A DNA stretch of 64,000 bases, from the NCBI GenBank assembly GCA_051252415.1, contig JBPOGA010000011.1:1-64000 (forward strand). The letters run 5' to 3'. Below are positions 19,505 through 30,000 of this stretch, piece by piece. This DNA is from JBPOFY01 sp051252415. Lineage in GTDB: Bacteria > Verrucomicrobiota > Verrucomicrobiia > Opitutales > Coraliomargaritaceae. A model generated the notes under the pieces. The model saw only the letters and a list, made by a program, of their open reading frames with translations, had not been told where the DNA came from and ran no database searches. The translations under genes and the position numbers were made by a program. The number at the start of each line of letters is the position of its first letter. Within the stretch, counting starts at the first letter, position 1.

Positions 19505-19819
19505 ATGAATGACGACTTATATATCGGTTGGACGACTTGTGAGAATCAAGATGTGGCAGAGCGACTCGCCGACGATATCATTGAGCGAAAATTAGCCGCC
19601 TGTATAAAATTAGAATCGGTCAGGTCGATTTATCGATATGATGGTGAAATCCATCGAGACTCCGAAATTCGCCTGTGCATTAAATTCACACAATCAAAAA
19701 TGCATACCATAGAAGCTTACATACAAGCGAATCACCCCTATGAAACACCAGAGTGGATCGTCATTAAGCCCACGCATGTGAGCAAGTCCTACCTGACATG
19801 GGCACAAGCCGTTGAATAA
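19505..19819 (+). CDS. cutA: CutA-like divalent cation tolerance protein
   Basis: 104 aa, the usual length for the trimeric CutA1 family. Conserved features include the first strand (YIGWTTCENQDVAERLAD), the ERKLAACIKL segment, the YRYDGEI strand (usually 'Y.W.G.i') and the C-terminal HPYETPEWIVIKP. Family members are linked to copper tolerance in bacteria, but the molecular role is unsettled. It ends 3 bp before the stop codon of the convergent pilB/gspE-like gene. Confidence 0.92.
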   Translation: MNDDLYIGWTTCENQDVAERLADDIIERKLAACIKLESVRSIYRYDGEIHRDSEIRLCIKFTQSKMHTIEAYIQANHPYETPEWIVIKPTHVSKSYLTWAQAVE

Positions 19820-19822
19820 CGG

Positions 19823-21601
19823 CTAACCTTCTTCTTTCGCCTTAGCCTGCTTTTTCTGCACAATTACATTGTGGTCGATTTCGTAGATTTCCATATCAGG
19901 TGGCACCGTAGCCAATGCTTCTTCCATTGTAGTGAGGCCTTCTTTCACTTTAAGCATACTATCTTGGTGCAAGGTCATCATTCCATTACGCATAGCAATC
20001 TTCTTGATAGTCGCAGCTTCTTCACCTGCGTTAATTGCTTTAACTAATTCCTCACTGGTCGCCATTAACTCATGAATACCAATACGGCCCTTATAGCCAT
20101 TGGTATTACATGTGGGACAACCATCGGAATTTAATGTTGGGATTTTACCCGTCCAACTAAGTGCTTTCCGAATAATCTCCGCTTCATTACCTTCTGGGCG
20201 ATGCAAGGTGCCACAAGTCTTACAGACACGGCGCATCAAGCGTTGCGCACAGACACAGATCAAAGATGCCGAAATCATGAATGGCTCCACACCCATTTCG
20301 GTAAGACGCGAAATCGTCGTCGGCGCATCATTTGTGTGCAAGGTGCTGAACAACATGTGCCCCGTAAGTGCGGCCTCTACAGCAATACCAGCAGTCTCCA
20401 CATCACGAATTTCCCCCACCAGGATCACGTCAGGGTCCTGACGTAAAAAGGAACGTAGAGCGCTCGCAAAAGTCAGGCCAATTTTCCGCTGCATTTGCAT
20501 CTGTAACAAACCAGGCAAGGTATACTCAATCGGATCTTCTGCCGTGCGGATACAACGATCGATTGAATTAATTTCGTTCAGTGCGGAATACAATGTCATG
20601 GACTTACCCGACCCCGTCGGACCGCAGTGTAAGATCATACCGTAAGGCCGTTCGATCAGTTCACGGTAAAGCCCAAGATTCCGCTCGGAAAAGCCCAAGG
20701 CAGGCAGTGGCAAGGTGCTCTTCTGCTTGTCGAGTATACGCATAACAATTCCCTCACCATGATTCAATGGCGCGGTCGAAACACGTAAATCAACGTCGAT
20801 CCCCTTCTTATTATGCTGCTTAAAAACAATACGTCCATCCTGCGGCAAACGCTTTTCTGCAATGTCTAATTGAGCCATCACTTTAAGACGCGCAAGCAGT
20901 GCTTTCGATGCCGATGGTGGAATCGATAATCGATTCAAAAGAACACCATCCACACGCACACGCACACGCGTTTCTTTTTCAAAAGGCTCAATGTGGATAT
21001 CACTACCTCCCGCGTAATATGCCTCTTCGACGATACGGTTTGCTAGCTTAATAATTGGCGCAGACTCTTCGTCGGAAAATTCATCATCGAGTTCTTCATC
21101 CCCTGTATCATACTCTTCACCGACTGCCTCAACAACATCACCAAAGCCGACAGCCTCATACTTCTCACCTTGACCATCCAGAACCTTAGAAATCTGACTC
21201 TCGAGGCCGAGCAATACTGAGACCTTCATACCCGAGTTTTCCTGCACCTTCGTCGTCACACGAAGATCAAATGGATTACTCACCGCGATAATAATATATT
21301 CACCGCAATAGCCGAGAGGTAATACTTTGTTTTCGCTGCAGAAATCTTGATCAAGTTTTGAGTAATTCTGATCACTTATAATGCAGTTCTTGATATTGAC
21401 GGGGGAAAGGTCGAATGCCTTACCCTTCGCCACTAGAAGTTGGAATTGACTAATCTTATAATCAGTCGCGAGCAACAACTCCAACGCCTCCCCAGAGAGT
21501 TCTTCATCCGTATCAATTATACTGCTAGATTGTGTTTCGCTCAGATGCCCCATTTTGAGGAGGTTCTTCACGATCGATGTTTGAATTCTAGCTAAGGCCA
21601 T
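19823..21601 (-). CDS. Type IV pilus / type II secretion assembly ATPase (PilB/GspE)
   Basis: 592 aa. A MshEN/T2SSE-N domain fills roughly residues 1-150. The ATPase core has the Walker A motif GPTGSGKS (near 327), the Asp box and Walker B region (DPDVILVGEIRDVETAGIA), and the His box (TGHMLFSTLHTNDAPT). A four-cysteine zinc motif (CKTCG, later CPTCN) marks PilB/GspE rather than the retraction ATPase PilT. It drives polymerisation of pilin or pseudopilin at the inner membrane. No pilin, PilC or secretin gene is in the window. It is the last gene of a group with two response-regulator-like proteins, so its activity may be controlled by them, which is an inference. Confidence 0.93.
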   Translation of the reverse strand: MALARIQTSIVKNLLKMGHLSETQSSSIIDTDEELSGEALELLLATDYKISQFQLLVAKGKAFDLSPVNIKNCIISDQNYSKLDQDFCSENKVLPLGYCGEYIIIAVSNPFDLRVTTKVQENSGMKVSVLLGLESQISKVLDGQGEKYEAVGFGDVVEAVGEEYDTGDEELDDEFSDEESAPIIKLANRIVEEAYYAGGSDIHIEPFEKETRVRVRVDGVLLNRLSIPPSASKALLARLKVMAQLDIAEKRLPQDGRIVFKQHNKKGIDVDLRVSTAPLNHGEGIVMRILDKQKSTLPLPALGFSERNLGLYRELIERPYGMILHCGPTGSGKSMTLYSALNEINSIDRCIRTAEDPIEYTLPGLLQMQMQRKIGLTFASALRSFLRQDPDVILVGEIRDVETAGIAVEAALTGHMLFSTLHTNDAPTTISRLTEMGVEPFMISASLICVCAQRLMRRVCKTCGTLHRPEGNEAEIIRKALSWTGKIPTLNSDGCPTCNTNGYKGRIGIHELMATSEELVKAINAGEEAATIKKIAMRNGMMTLHQDSMLKVKEGLTTMEEALATVPPDMEIYEIDHNVIVQKKQAKAKEEG

Positions 21602-21647
21602 AAGACGTATCTCAGATTAAAGTAACTTTATTATAATACGATAACAA

Positions 21648-22925
21648 CTACACCAAATTAATTTGAACAAGAGGCGCAGAGATCAGATCTTCTTTCGATT
21701 GCACATCCCCATCTAGTTTAAGGCTCGATGCCAGTGCACTTGGTGAAAGCTCCGTATACCGCAACGCTTCATTTAAATAACTTTTTTGCGCACAAGCTAG
21801 TAGCGTCTTCATACGACCCTGAGCTATGGGAGGCGCGACTACATCCAACTCAGATTCAACTACACTTTGGGAAATCGCCGCATCGTCACTATTTGCAACC
21901 AGTGCTTGTATCACTTCTTGAATTTCGCGGCAGCTACCCCAATCATGAGCAAGTAAAGTATAGGCAGCTTTGGGCAAGAGAACTCCCGCCGCAGGCTTAT
22001 TCAAACGCTCAGTAGCGATGCGTAAAAAACGGCGAATATAACCAGCTACATCCAAAGGCCGCATATTGAGAGGCGGCAAGACTAGTCCTGCTCCATCGAC
22101 CTCATCCATAAACGCCTTGGGGCAATCCGAAGAAGAGACTATAAACGCAACAAAGACATCGCTATCTTCATTAAACTGCTTTGCTACAAATTCCTTAGCA
22201 GCTACAATATCCGAATGACTATCTAGGCGAACCATCGCGACATGACTAACGTCTTGGTCAGAAGACAGCGCTTCCAATTTTAACGCACCCCCTTCGACCA
22301 ATTCATCAAAGCTATACGTCTTAACTAGTCGGTCATCATTGCCACGCCAAACTGAAAAATCTTTCAACACTAGATCGGCTTCACCACCAACTGGTTCCAA
22401 TAAAAAACAATAATTAGAATCTTTGAACTTCGACCACACATCTGACAAAAAACGTTTCGACATCAACGAGTCGCCACACATGTAGCTTGGTTTTGCGGGA
22501 TACGTAACACTAATCACCTCATCTTCATCTAGCCCTGATAGATCAGATTTCTCCGCCTCGGTCTGAGGAGACGAAAAGCGGGCTACATGGCGCAAGAACG
22601 CTTCGGTATCCAAAGGCTTTTCCATAACCAGTGTCACACTCATATTGGCTACTTTCACAAGTTCCGGAGTGTTCATAAGACCCGATACCAAGATAAATGG
22701 AAGATCAGGATACAACACACGTGAACGCCTCAAGAAGTCCGAACCATCCATCACCGGCATCTTATAGTCGGAAATGATTAAATCGTATGGAATTTCTTCC
22801 AACTGAGCAATGGCTCGCTCGGGGCGAGTCGCCATGTCTACACGATAATTGTGTTCACGCAAAAGCTCTTGCAGCATCTGCGCGTAGTTTTCCTCATCGT
22901 CTAATACTAAAATTCTACCAGCCAT
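21648..22925 (-). CDS. Response regulator with degenerate NtrC-type AAA+ domain
   Basis: 425 aa. The receiver domain (residues 1-120) is intact: LVLDDEEN supplies the acidic pair, ISDYKMPVMDG the phosphorylated Asp, and VMEKPLDTEAFL the conserved Lys. The rest aligns with the order of an NtrC AAA+ domain. LPPLNMRPLDVAGYIRRFL matches the usual 'lPpLReR.eDI..L..hFL', and LLAHDWGSCREIQEVIQALV matches 'L..Y.WPGNvReL.n.i...v'. The Walker A, Walker B and GAFTGA loop are missing, so it should neither hydrolyse ATP nor activate sigma-54. A clear C-terminal helix-turn-helix is not seen. It lies 46 bp before pilB/gspE. It probably acts as a phosphorylation-controlled scaffold. Confidence 0.75.
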   Translation of the reverse strand: MAGRILVLDDEENYAQMLQELLREHNYRVDMATRPERAIAQLEEIPYDLIISDYKMPVMDGSDFLRRSRVLYPDLPFILVSGLMNTPELVKVANMSVTLVMEKPLDTEAFLRHVARFSSPQTEAEKSDLSGLDEDEVISVTYPAKPSYMCGDSLMSKRFLSDVWSKFKDSNYCFLLEPVGGEADLVLKDFSVWRGNDDRLVKTYSFDELVEGGALKLEALSSDQDVSHVAMVRLDSHSDIVAAKEFVAKQFNEDSDVFVAFIVSSSDCPKAFMDEVDGAGLVLPPLNMRPLDVAGYIRRFLRIATERLNKPAAGVLLPKAAYTLLAHDWGSCREIQEVIQALVANSDDAAISQSVVESELDVVAPPIAQGRMKTLLACAQKSYLNEALRYTELSPSALASSLKLDGDVQSKEDLISAPLVQINLV

Positions 22926-22958
22926 AATTTCTATCGGTCCACAACTTTGCTCAACTGA

Positions 22959-24263
22959 TTAGTCTAAAAGGTTGTCAATTTGGTCAACATTAGTGCCAAA
23001 GAACTTGGCAACCTTCGTCTTATCTCCATTAAATAAAACCATTGCTGCGCGTGCATAATTCCCCTGCTGTTCAGAGAGGAACATTTCTAAACGCACACGC
23101 GGTGGCACCACGAAGGATTGATCTAAAGCACTCTGTAAAGCGCTCGGGACAAAATCACCTTCCTTCGTCCCTTCTAATAAGTTCAACACCACTTGGCGAA
23201 GTTGCTCGTAATTCCCAGGGAAAGCCTGTTTTTGCAAGATTCTAAAAGATGCCTCATCAAAGCGTGGCACACTCGCACGTTTCTGCTCACGCGCCAACTC
23301 AACAACTAACTGTTGCGCCATTACTGGAATATCCAAGCTACACTCAGCTAAGGCAGGAATCTTCGTTTCGGTAGTGCCCATGAGAATATACAAATTCTCA
23401 TCAATGTGCTCTTCATCAAATAGAACATCGAGATCACCGCTAACACAAAATATCGAACGTAAGTTTAAATCATCAACATCGAAACCATTGGCTCCCTTAG
23501 CTAAGGTAGTCGCTAATTTCTTTTGCGTCTCATTCATCCTCTCAATGCCAATCAACACACAAGTCACACGATCAGCACCAGCTTCTTGTGCCTTTACCAA
23601 CAATGACAGCGTATCCGACTCCGTGAAATTATCGGGCGTCAAATAAATAAAGTGTTCGCCATCCGAATCATAGAAACCTCGGATATCTTCGCATATATGC
23701 TTATAATGTGCGCCTGGTCCACCTACCATAGTTAATGTAGATTTAAAATTGCGCAGACTATACAAACGTTCCGCAAAACGAGCTGAAACAGGAGCCTTGC
23801 AAGGGTATGACTTAAAAGGAAAGCCTAATGTCGGTAATTCACCGAGCTCACTGCTATCCACCTTTTTTACAACTGCACTTCTATCATTCTTTTTAGCATC
23901 TTCTATCAGCTCTGCCGTGCGTTCGAGAAGCGAAAAGATATTCAAAGGCTTCAGAAAGACACCTCCGACCCCTTCGCTAATAAGCTCGCGGATCGTATCA
24001 TTTTCCAGATAGCCCGACACCATAATGATTGGCACCTCAGGCTTCAGACGTTTGGCAACCTGCATGTACTCAGCACCAGTCATGCCAGGCATTTTGTGGT
24101 CGGTAACCACTAGATCGAAGTGATTATCGCGAAATACATCCACCGCTTCCACAGGATCCAGCAAGGAAACTACCGTGTAGTCCGCTTGTTCAAATATATC
24201 AGTCAGCAAACTGTTAAAGTCCGCATCATCATCTAAAATTAATACTCTATAAGCCATCGGCAT
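22959..24263 (-). CDS. Response regulator with degenerate NtrC-type AAA+ domain and Fis-like C-terminus
   Basis: 434 aa; a start at the third residue (24257, MAYRVLILDDD) is equally good. The receiver domain has the acidic DDD, the phospho-acceptor region VTDHKMPGMTG and the KPLN lysine. The middle keeps relics of an AAA+ domain: MVGGPGAHYK sits where Walker A (GETGTGKE) should be, and IFCVSGDLDVLFDEEHIDENL matches 'viaaTn.dL...v..g.Fr.DL'. The C-terminal GDKTKVAKFFGTNVDQIDNLL looks like a Fis-type helix-turn-helix. It is a paralogue of the next gene, 33 bp away. Probably no ATPase activity. DNA binding is possible. Confidence 0.75.
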   Translation of the reverse strand: MPMAYRVLILDDDADFNSLLTDIFEQADYTVVSLLDPVEAVDVFRDNHFDLVVTDHKMPGMTGAEYMQVAKRLKPEVPIIMVSGYLENDTIRELISEGVGGVFLKPLNIFSLLERTAELIEDAKKNDRSAVVKKVDSSELGELPTLGFPFKSYPCKAPVSARFAERLYSLRNFKSTLTMVGGPGAHYKHICEDIRGFYDSDGEHFIYLTPDNFTESDTLSLLVKAQEAGADRVTCVLIGIERMNETQKKLATTLAKGANGFDVDDLNLRSIFCVSGDLDVLFDEEHIDENLYILMGTTETKIPALAECSLDIPVMAQQLVVELAREQKRASVPRFDEASFRILQKQAFPGNYEQLRQVVLNLLEGTKEGDFVPSALQSALDQSFVVPPRVRLEMFLSEQQGNYARAAMVLFNGDKTKVAKFFGTNVDQIDNLLD

Positions 24264-24272
24264 TTCTAAAAG

Positions 24273-24791
24273 TTAGTCCTCGTCGTCCTCATCGGCCTCA
24301 TCTTCCGACTCGTGAATTGCTTCAATTTTCTCCAAAGCACGTGTCATCGAGACACATGTCGTGGCATACCAAATCACATGCCCCTTCAGAACCTCTTCCC
24401 ACTGTTTTACAACGGGCGCACTCAAGTAATAGCAAGATGCCAGCATATAAGTATCTTCAACTTTATCGAAAGGAACCGTTGAAGTCGCCCAACAAAGATC
24501 CATGTCTACCCCCATCGGCCGCAGGCTCTGCAAGTTGCAAAAAGTCAGATCGATCAAACTCAGTCCTGAGTCTTCCACCATATATTTAATCAACTGGTTT
24601 TCATCCAGCACTTTCAAGTCGTAGACCAAGGTATTCAAGATCGAGGCATGCTTCAGATCAGTCTTCTGAATCGAAGCCATAAACTTTTCATTAGCCAACT
24701 CCAAATCACTCAAAGAGAGGAGACCTTTGTCGACGAGAGAGGAACCTAAAAATCGGTTACTGCGGAGGATGAGTGCACGATACTGCTGCAT
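24273..24791 (-). CDS. GspE/PilB N-terminal-domain-like protein with acidic tail
   Basis: 172 aa. The pattern LGSSLVDKGLLSLSDLELANEKF, followed by LDENQLIKYMVEDSGLSLIDL, is that of the MshEN/T2SSE-N fold found at the start of PilB/GspE, but no ATPase domain follows. The C-terminus is a run of acidic residues (SEDEADEDDED). It lies 9 bp before the first response regulator and in the same group as a full PilB/GspE. MshEN domains of some ATPases bind cyclic di-GMP, so it might be a stand-alone sensor or adaptor. I cannot confirm the binding residues. Confidence 0.6.
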   Translation of the reverse strand: MQQYRALILRSNRFLGSSLVDKGLLSLSDLELANEKFMASIQKTDLKHASILNTLVYDLKVLDENQLIKYMVEDSGLSLIDLTFCNLQSLRPMGVDMDLCWATSTVPFDKVEDTYMLASCYYLSAPVVKQWEEVLKGHVIWYATTCVSMTRALEKIEAIHESEDEADEDDED

Positions 24792-24851
24792 AAGGGATAA
24801 TGCCCCCTAACATGCGCTAAATACACCAGTGAGGTCAAGTCAGCAGACGCC

Positions 24852-26309
24852 CTAATCCACCCTAATCGACAGATAACCACGGCGACCTTGGTAATAAACG
24901 TATAATCGACCGACATTTCGCTGTTTCAGAAGCACTTGAGCCTCTTCAATAGTTTTCGGTATCACCCCGTTGATCTCTAACAATACGATCCCAGATTGAA
25001 AAATCTCCGCATACGGCGAGTCATTTGCCACAGAAGTCACCACCAAACCATTCAATTGCTTAGGTAAGCCAAACTCCTTGCGCCACTTTTCATTCAAAAT
25101 GGCTGCGTCGACACCGCTCAACAGCCTACCGCTGGAATCACCTAAACCGTAAGGATCTTCTGGATCACTCAACTCAACGGTCAGACTCTGCCGAGAGCCG
25201 TCACGATAAAATTCCAGCTTAAGTTTCTGCCCAGGAGCAAACTCTCCTATTTTCAACCTCAGCGTTGTAGCATCGGCAATCGGTCGACCATTCAGCGCCA
25301 CCACGACATCACCACTGGCCAGTCCGGCCTGCTCGGCAGGTAAGCCCTTAATCACCGACTGGACCAGAGCCCCCGATGTGTCTGGCAAAGCAAACACCTC
25401 CGCAAAGTCCGCATTCACATCCTCAATATTCACCCCCAACACCCCGCGGCGCATCTCGCCCTCGTTGATAAGCGCCAGCGCCACTTTACGCGCAAAAGTC
25501 GATGGTATCGCAAACCCCAGCCCAATACTTCCCCCGCTACGTGATAAAATCGCGGTATTGATCCCCACTAGGCGCCCCGTCGCATCGATCAAGGCACCAC
25601 CCGAATTCCCCGGATTGATCGGCGCATCGGTCTGAATAAAGCTCTCATAGCCTGACTCACCAAGAATGGACAAATGACTCCGCCCCGTCGCCGAAACAAT
25701 CCCCTGAGTGATGGTTAAGCCAATTCCCATCGGATTCCCCATCGCAAATACAATGTCTCCGACTTCCAATTGATCACTATCCGCAATCGGTAAAAACGTC
25801 AGGTCCTCCGCCTCAACTTTCAACACAGCTAGGTCGCTACGGGGGTCACGGCCGACCACCGTCGCGACCAATTCACGACCATCTGTCAGCTCCACCAGAA
25901 TTTCATCGGCCGCCTCGCCCGATTCAGACGAGATCACATGGTTATTGGTCAGAATATGGCCATCTGCTGAAATCACCACGCCCGATCCCACACCCTGCGG
26001 CGCACGACGCTCCTCAACTTCTGGCTCCACAGGCTCTGGCATCGGCAACCCAAAGTAGCGGCGCAGTAACTGCTCCCGCGGATCCATCCCCCGAGAACGA
26101 TACACTCTCAAAATCTGTGCTGAATGCACCGCCACCACCGCATCTTTCGCGTGCTTCAACACCGGCGCATAGCTCGTCAAATACTTCGGGTCTTCCCGAT
26201 TCATCGGCGTCGAATCCAAGGCCAATTCAAACGCACCTTTTTGCGCGCACAAAACCGCCACAAACACCGCACAAAATATTAAAATGATCGCTAGAATACT
26301 CTTTTTCAT
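24852..26309 (-). CDS. HtrA/DegP-family periplasmic serine protease
   Basis: 485 aa from the Met at 26309; an upstream frame extension to 26348 lacks support, while MKKSILAIILIFCAVFVAVL is a good signal anchor. The trypsin-like triad is complete: His in LTNNHVIS (near 123), Asp in RSDLAVL (near 155) and Ser in NPGNSGGALID (near 236). Two PDZ domains follow, the first opening with RRGVLGVNIEDV and the second with GLVVTSVAND. It degrades or refolds damaged envelope proteins. It lies 60 bp upstream of the GspE-N-like gene on the same strand and may be co-transcribed with the pilus-ATPase group. Confidence 0.93.
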   Translation of the reverse strand: MKKSILAIILIFCAVFVAVLCAQKGAFELALDSTPMNREDPKYLTSYAPVLKHAKDAVVAVHSAQILRVYRSRGMDPREQLLRRYFGLPMPEPVEPEVEERRAPQGVGSGVVISADGHILTNNHVISSESGEAADEILVELTDGRELVATVVGRDPRSDLAVLKVEAEDLTFLPIADSDQLEVGDIVFAMGNPMGIGLTITQGIVSATGRSHLSILGESGYESFIQTDAPINPGNSGGALIDATGRLVGINTAILSRSGGSIGLGFAIPSTFARKVALALINEGEMRRGVLGVNIEDVNADFAEVFALPDTSGALVQSVIKGLPAEQAGLASGDVVVALNGRPIADATTLRLKIGEFAPGQKLKLEFYRDGSRQSLTVELSDPEDPYGLGDSSGRLLSGVDAAILNEKWRKEFGLPKQLNGLVVTSVANDSPYAEIFQSGIVLLEINGVIPKTIEEAQVLLKQRNVGRLYVYYQGRRGYLSIRVD

Positions 26310-26490
26310 AATGAAAAACCAATTAAACGCGCGCCATTCAGAGCGCAAGTTTTTGAAACAATTTTACTGTAATCGGGCTAACTTTAGTCAACCGACAAAA
26401 AGACATCTAGCACATTGATAGTGTGGCGAAATTGGAAACCAATTTCAGCTAGCGTTCCCTAGAAGGGGGAAAAGCGCGTGGCACTCCACT

Positions 26491-26570
26491 GTAGTCGGGT
26501 TGACTTTAGTCGCCCGACAGAATCGACAATACGGCATAAACTGTCAGGCGGCTAAAGCCAACCTGACTAC
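26491..26570. repeat. REP-like palindrome, family A, copy 1
   Basis: Arms GTAGTCGGGTTGACTTTAGT and the reverse complement of AGCCAACCTGACTAC enclose a loop with ATACGGCA. The arms pair imperfectly. Family A has eight copies in the window. Confidence 0.85.
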
Positions 26571-26688
26571 GCACATGATAGTCCAATCAACCATCGGGAA
26601 ACCAATTTCGCCCAGCATTCCCTAGCAGGAAAAAACATATTTGTAGCACGTGCTTCTATGCGAAGCATAGAGCGCGTGGCACTCCACT

Positions 26689-26768
26689 GTAGCCGGGTTG
26701 ACTTTAGTCGCCCGACAGAATCGACAATACGGCACAAACTGTCAGGCGGCTAAAGCCAACCTGACTAC
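26689..26768. repeat. REP-like palindrome, family A, copy 2
   Basis: Nearly identical to copy 1 over 80 bp, and preceded by a hairpin-like TGCTTCTATGCGAAGCATAG that also precedes copies 4 and 5. Confidence 0.85.
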
Positions 26769-27010
26769 GCACATGAAAGTCCAATCAACCATTGGGAGCC
26801 AATTTCGCCCCCCCTACGATCGCCTCACGCTACAACTCCGCCCCGTCGCCGCAACGATCCCTTGGCTGATGGTTAAGCTCCCCTTCGGATTCCCGATCGC
26901 ATGAGTGCACAAGCAAATCCTGCTTGATCCATTTACATGTAAGGTGTTTCATCCACCCCTGCGTCAGTTCACCCTATCCCCCCTTCACCCCCCGCACGAA
27001 CAATCCTCTG

Positions 27011-30000
27011 ATGAAGTTACCATCCAGAAAGCTGAAAAAACTCAAGCCGCTTGGCATCGCATGCCTTGCCAGTATGGCAATAGGCACCGCGCAGGCGGCG
27101 GACATTACCTGGGACCCTCCTGTGGCCATCACCGCTGCAACGGATGTTTCCACCACGGGCGTCTTGGTCGAGGCGGTGAATCCGACTAAAACGAGCACAC
27201 TCAGCCCGGTCATCAATGGGGTCACCTTCGATGCCTCGACCGAAGGTGTGGTCATGGGTAGTGGCGCCGAATCGGCCAATTACTTTACACCCGATACGGG
27301 GAACCCCGACTACAACTCACTTCTCCAATCTTTTTCATGGGGATCGGATGAACTCTACCCTGGTGTCGGTGTTGGAAGCGGCAACCTGCTTCCGGGGCAG
27401 CAGTATCTCATCCAACTTTGGTATAGTGATTACCGCACCAATGACCACGGCTCCAACGAGGTGACCTATGGCGACGGAAACGGCAATCTCAGTGCTCCCC
27501 TCAATGACCAGCGCATCACGGGTTACTTTACTGCGGACAGTGGCTACCAGACAATTACAGCCTCAAGATACAATCCCATTACCGACACCACCGGCACAGG
27601 ATATTGTAATGCCTACCAGATCCGTCAGTTATCGAGCTTCCCGGTCCCAACACTGTCTACTTCCAGTAATTCTGTTTCCGGAAATTTCAGCGTGAACATA
27701 GACTTTTCAGAAGCGGTGACTGGACTGGAAGAATCCGACTTTTCGGTTGTTAATGGTGCCGTTCAGACTTCCAGCCTCAACGGCTCGGGAGCAAACTGGT
27801 CGGTAATCATCGATCCCATCGCCACTGGCGATGTTTCAGTGACCCTTCCCGCCAGTTCCGTGATCGATGGTGAAAGTGAATCCAATCTCGAATCCAACAA
27901 TCTGGTGACGACCTATGTTGCGCCGGGCAGCGCTCAGCCGATTGCCACGCTCAGCACCCCGCTTGTGGAGGCAGATCAACCTTATTCGGTTTATATTAAC
28001 TTCACCGAGCCTGTAACCGGACTGGAACTAAATGATTTCCTAATTACCAACGGAATGCTTTCCAAGTTATCTGGTTCGGGCGCGAGCTATTCGATTCTGG
28101 TGACCCCGTTCAGTTCCGGCGATGTCACGCTCAATCTGGCCGAGGATTCTGTCACCGATCTCAATGATAACCTGCAAAATCCTCCCTCCAATGTATTAGT
28201 CCGAGCGTATAGCGGTCCACAGTCGACGCTTCTTTATCGGGATTACTTTGATAACGATACCCTGGCGGTTAACACCAGTGGCATTGGCGGCGGGGCGGTC
28301 AACCGGACGATTCAGTCGCATGCTTGGACCGATGACGGCGATGCGAATTTTATCACGAACGGAACGACCGATACGCAAAGAGCGCTGCTGTATTCGGAAA
28401 ATGCATTTCAATCCGACACGGGTTTTAGGCTCACGGTCGCATACACCACCGGATCAATCGAAGACCTGGGATCGCACAATTTGTCCTTTGGTCTCATCAG
28501 CAGCGATACCGATTTGGCAAGCTATAACGGTTTCAATCCCTACCAAGCAGACACGAGTGTTTACAGCATTGGAGCGAATGTCACTGCTGACGGCGGGACG
28601 GCCACCCGAGGTCTAAACTTCACCGATGGATCGACAACGACCACCTTAGATGAGTCCGGGACGAGAGTCCAATTTGCGACAGGAGAATCCACTGAAGTCA
28701 CCATCGAGATTGGCGTGGGCGGCTATTGGTGTTACCGTATCAACGGAATCTACGAAGCTTCTGGAGTGCTATTGGAAGGGTTTGATTTAACGAAAGACTA
28801 TCATGTGGTCGTTTACGGTCAGGATGACGACGGTGGAGGCAAGGCCATCCAATCCATCAGCCTAAAAAGAGCCTATGCACTAGGCGAGCGTGCTGCACAC
28901 TTGAGAGGGACTTGGGCATCTGTTGATCACGATGACTTCGATAGTGTGAGTGACTTCAAAACATTGGACACCCTGTATGCGCGTTTTAACGAGGGGTCAG
29001 TTGTGTCGGGGAATCATTCAGTTCCTCATAAGTTGCTGGAAAGGCTGGCCCTGGAGGGGTGGGACGGAACCGCTACTCCAATTACATCAGTCGTTCCCAC
29101 GTGGGGTGACCTCAGTTTGGACGAACCAGAAACGGATGTGGAGCATGACCAAATGTTAGCCATCAAAGCTTTAGGCTTTAAGGTGAAAGTGTATTCGAAT
29201 TCGGAGCAATTCGTCGGCTCCAACACTACGGAGATTGATGCATTCGTGGTTCGTTGGAAAGAATGGTGCGACAATGACCCTGAGGCCCAGGCGTTTATCA
29301 ATAGCCAACCTTACCATACGAACGTCTGGAACAGTTCGACACAACTTTATGACACACCTGGACCGGCGAATCGTAAATATTGCTTCTGTTATGCGGAGTT
29401 TGTTCTGAAAGATTTTGCACTGCGCTATGGACACTTAATTGATAGTTGGATTTGGGATTCTGCCGCAGACCTCGTCGCGAACGGCGATGTCAACAACGGG
29501 GTTTTGGAAGATCAGCGAATTTTTCAGGCCTTTGCCAATGCAGTCCACGCTGGAAACCCTGAAATCCCACTTGCTTTCAATTTGGGGAGAAGCAATGGGA
29601 ATTACCCTTCTTACCCCTTTCAGCAGCCAACGCATTTCGACGATTTCACCTTTGGCCATGCCTTTGGCGGCAACAACAATCACGCTGCAAAACCGCCTGA
29701 CGGGAACCAGTTCAACCTCAACTATCAGCACATCACTCGCATGACGGCAACCGACGGTTTTGTCCATGTCGGCGGAAACCAGGACTTTGATGAATTAGTT
29801 GTCGGAAATTTCCACTCCAAGCTCGGCCCGATTTCATGGAGATATAGCAATCCTCCCGCATGGGAACAAGTTGACTTCAACCAATGGAATTTGGAGGCCA
29901 TGCAAGCGGGAGGGTCGATGACCTGGAGTGGCGCAACTACGAGAAGCAACACTTCTAGCATCTATAGCGAAGCCTACGCCATTCTCGCAGGATTGGATGC

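Larger units (their letters stand above)
26310..27010. other. Intergenic region with two REP-like units
   Basis: About 700 bp without a gene. It holds two copies of a roughly 200-bp unit whose centre is the palindrome listed at 26491 and 26689. The palindromes are flanked by shared sequences such as GCGCGTGGCACTCCACT before and GCACATGA.AGTCCAATCA after. The last 80 bp before the start at 27011 resemble the leader of the next paralogue (31200-31257), including AGGTGTTT, so the leader was probably duplicated with the gene. Confidence 0.6.

Noticed and set aside
26924..27010. 29-codon extension upstream of the first giant protein
   Set aside because: A standard signal peptide begins at 27011, and the second paralogue starts at the equivalent Met.
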